DNA from: a virus
Length of the DNA stretch: 22,468 bases
Strand: one strand, 5' to 3'
Virus record (IMG/VR): IMGVR_UViG_3300027730_000158
Span: 1-22,468 of that record
A program made the translations under genes and the position numbers. Below, piece by piece: positions 21,862 to 22,468 of this stretch (its first letter is position 1; every line of letters begins with the position of its first letter). The notes below the pieces were generated by a model, which searched no databases, was not told where the DNA came from, and saw only the letters and a program-made list of their open reading frames with translations.

Positions 21862-22419
21862 GTGAATAATTTAAAAGATTATATGCTGTACATCATCATA
21901 ACCTTCATTTGGGTATTTATTATATTGTTTGTTGCATTTTCAGAACCCGCCTTTGGCTACACTAATAACAAAGAATTCATTCAATCCGTCAATAAATGCG
22001 CGGATTATTTAGAAAAAAACATTAAGAAAGAAGACAGAATACCAAGAAAACTACTCCTAGCTCAAGCAGCATTAGAGTCTAATTATGGCCGTAGTCGTTA
22101 TGCAATAGAGGGAAACAATTTAATGGGCATATATCAGTTCAAAAATTTACATACCGGTATGACCCCAAGGGGTAACCCAAACGCCCCCTTTAGAGTGGCT
22201 AAATTTAAGTCTAAATGCCATTCTATAGAGTATTATATGAATCTATTGAATACGAAAGATGCCTATGTTTCTTTTAGAAATGAGCGGCTATTACAGTCAA
22301 AACTGCGCGTAAATGATGTAAATAGATACTACCACCTGTTATATAACTATTCTACTAACAAGGAATACCCACAATTATTAATTAGAACTCACAAGGAAAT
22401 TGTAGCTTTGGGCTTTTAA
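21862..22419 (+). CDS. Exported/anchored glucosaminidase (Bax-like wall hydrolase)
   Basis: 185 residues from GTG 21862, preceded by AGGAGG at 21852-21857 (spacing four bases, slightly short). An N-terminal hydrophobic segment (about 8-27, MLYIIITFIWVFIILFVAF) followed by SEPAFGYT reads as a signal peptide or a signal-anchor. The catalytic domain shows AQAALESNYGRSRYAIEGNNLMGIYQF: Glu72 is the expected catalytic acid of the glucosaminidase (PF01832/Bax) family, and the EGNNLMGIYQF segment is its hallmark. It would cleave glycan strands of peptidoglycan. With its own membrane segment it may act as a Sec-exported (SAR-like) endolysin, independent of the M15 enzyme at 7081-7539. A GC-rich hairpin follows its stop. 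Confidence 0.88.
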   Translation: MNNLKDYMLYIIITFIWVFIILFVAFSEPAFGYTNNKEFIQSVNKCADYLEKNIKKEDRIPRKLLLAQAALESNYGRSRYAIEGNNLMGIYQFKNLHTGMTPRGNPNAPFRVAKFKSKCHSIEYYMNLLNTKDAYVSFRNERLLQSKLRVNDVNRYYHLLYNYSTNKEYPQLLIRTHKEIVALGF

Positions 22420-22442
22420 TGTGGGGTTTTTAAGGCCCCACA
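22420..22442. terminator. GC-rich hairpin between convergent genes
   Basis: TGTGGGG (22420-22426) pairs with CCCCACA (22436-22442); two G-U pairs can extend it inward. It begins right after the TAA of the glucosaminidase gene and lies eight bases from the stop of the convergent minus-strand frame, so it probably ends both transcripts. No long U-tract is present. Confidence 0.55.
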
Positions 22443-22449
22443 CCATTTG

Positions 22450-22468
22450 CTACTCATCTTCGTCTTCA
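22450..22468 (-). CDS. Acidic C-terminal tail of a convergent gene (cut by window edge)
   Basis: On the minus strand the last visible codons read Glu-Asp-Glu-Asp-Glu-stop (TAG at 22452-22450) and continue past the right edge. A run of acidic residues ending at a stop, directly facing a bidirectional hairpin, is what the end of a real gene would look like. Only five residues are visible, so no family can be assigned; acidic tails occur on SSB-like, scaffold and terminase-linked proteins. Confidence 0.35.

Noticed and set aside
1-22468. CRISPR arrays, insertion sequences, integrase and long direct repeats
   Set aside because: None was seen on reading both strands; repeated CAACAA-type runs around 850-1530 are Gln codons.

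Overview
The window looks like part of the genome of a small, lytic-looking, podovirus-type marine phage of the pelagiphage (SAR11/Pelagibacter phage) kind. The reasons are the strongly AT-rich sequence, the very tight packing with ATGA/TAATG stop-start overlaps, a T7-unlike set of virion proteins carrying Gly-Gly-Arg motifs, and a gene set typical of marine phages: a SpeD-like decarboxylase, Hsp20, a DUF3310 protein, a family-A DNA polymerase and a PD-(D/E)XK exonuclease. Host and family are inferred from gene content; no search could be run. No integrase, RNA polymerase or large terminase gene lies in the window.

Layout. (1) 1-6863: four virion-associated genes on the + strand (first one cut by the window edge), ending in a 1356-residue probable internal/ejection protein. 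(2) 6863-7539: a lysis pair, a one-TM coiled-coil protein and an M15 peptidase. (3) 7584-8718: auxiliary genes, a pyruvoyl-type SpeD-like decarboxylase and a small heat-shock protein with its own strong ribosome-binding site. (4) 8749-10188: a SNF2-type helicase, the only complete gene on the - strand, bounded by a convergent hairpin on one side and an overlapping divergent promoter region on the other. (5) 10262-17342: the replication block: two unassigned early proteins, a putative ssDNA-binding protein, an archaeo-eukaryotic-type primase, a UvrD-like helicase, DUF3310 and DNA polymerase A. (6) 17349-21759: small genes (zinc ribbons, membrane microproteins, a very basic 43-residue protein, a ribbon-helix-helix protein), two PD-(D/E)XK nucleases and an HNH-like protein. 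(7) 21862-22468: an exported glucosaminidase, a GC-rich hairpin, and the acidic tail of a convergent gene entering from the right edge.

Working together: the primase, putative SSB, two helicases, polymerase and exonuclease form a self-contained replication/recombination set with no DnaB- or gp4-type helicase visible here. Transcription probably depends on host sigma70 polymerase, since plausible TTGACA-type promoters are visible at the divergent junction. The M15 peptidase and the glucosaminidase are two peptidoglycan hydrolases in separate modules. The most unusual non-coding signal is at 15144-15255, just upstream of DUF3310-polA: long, exactly complementary segments predict a folded RNA abutting the translation start, and the same stretch can alternatively be read as a 45-codon gene coupled at both ends.

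There is no stretch over 300 bases without a gene. No tRNA, rRNA, CRISPR array or insertion sequence was found.
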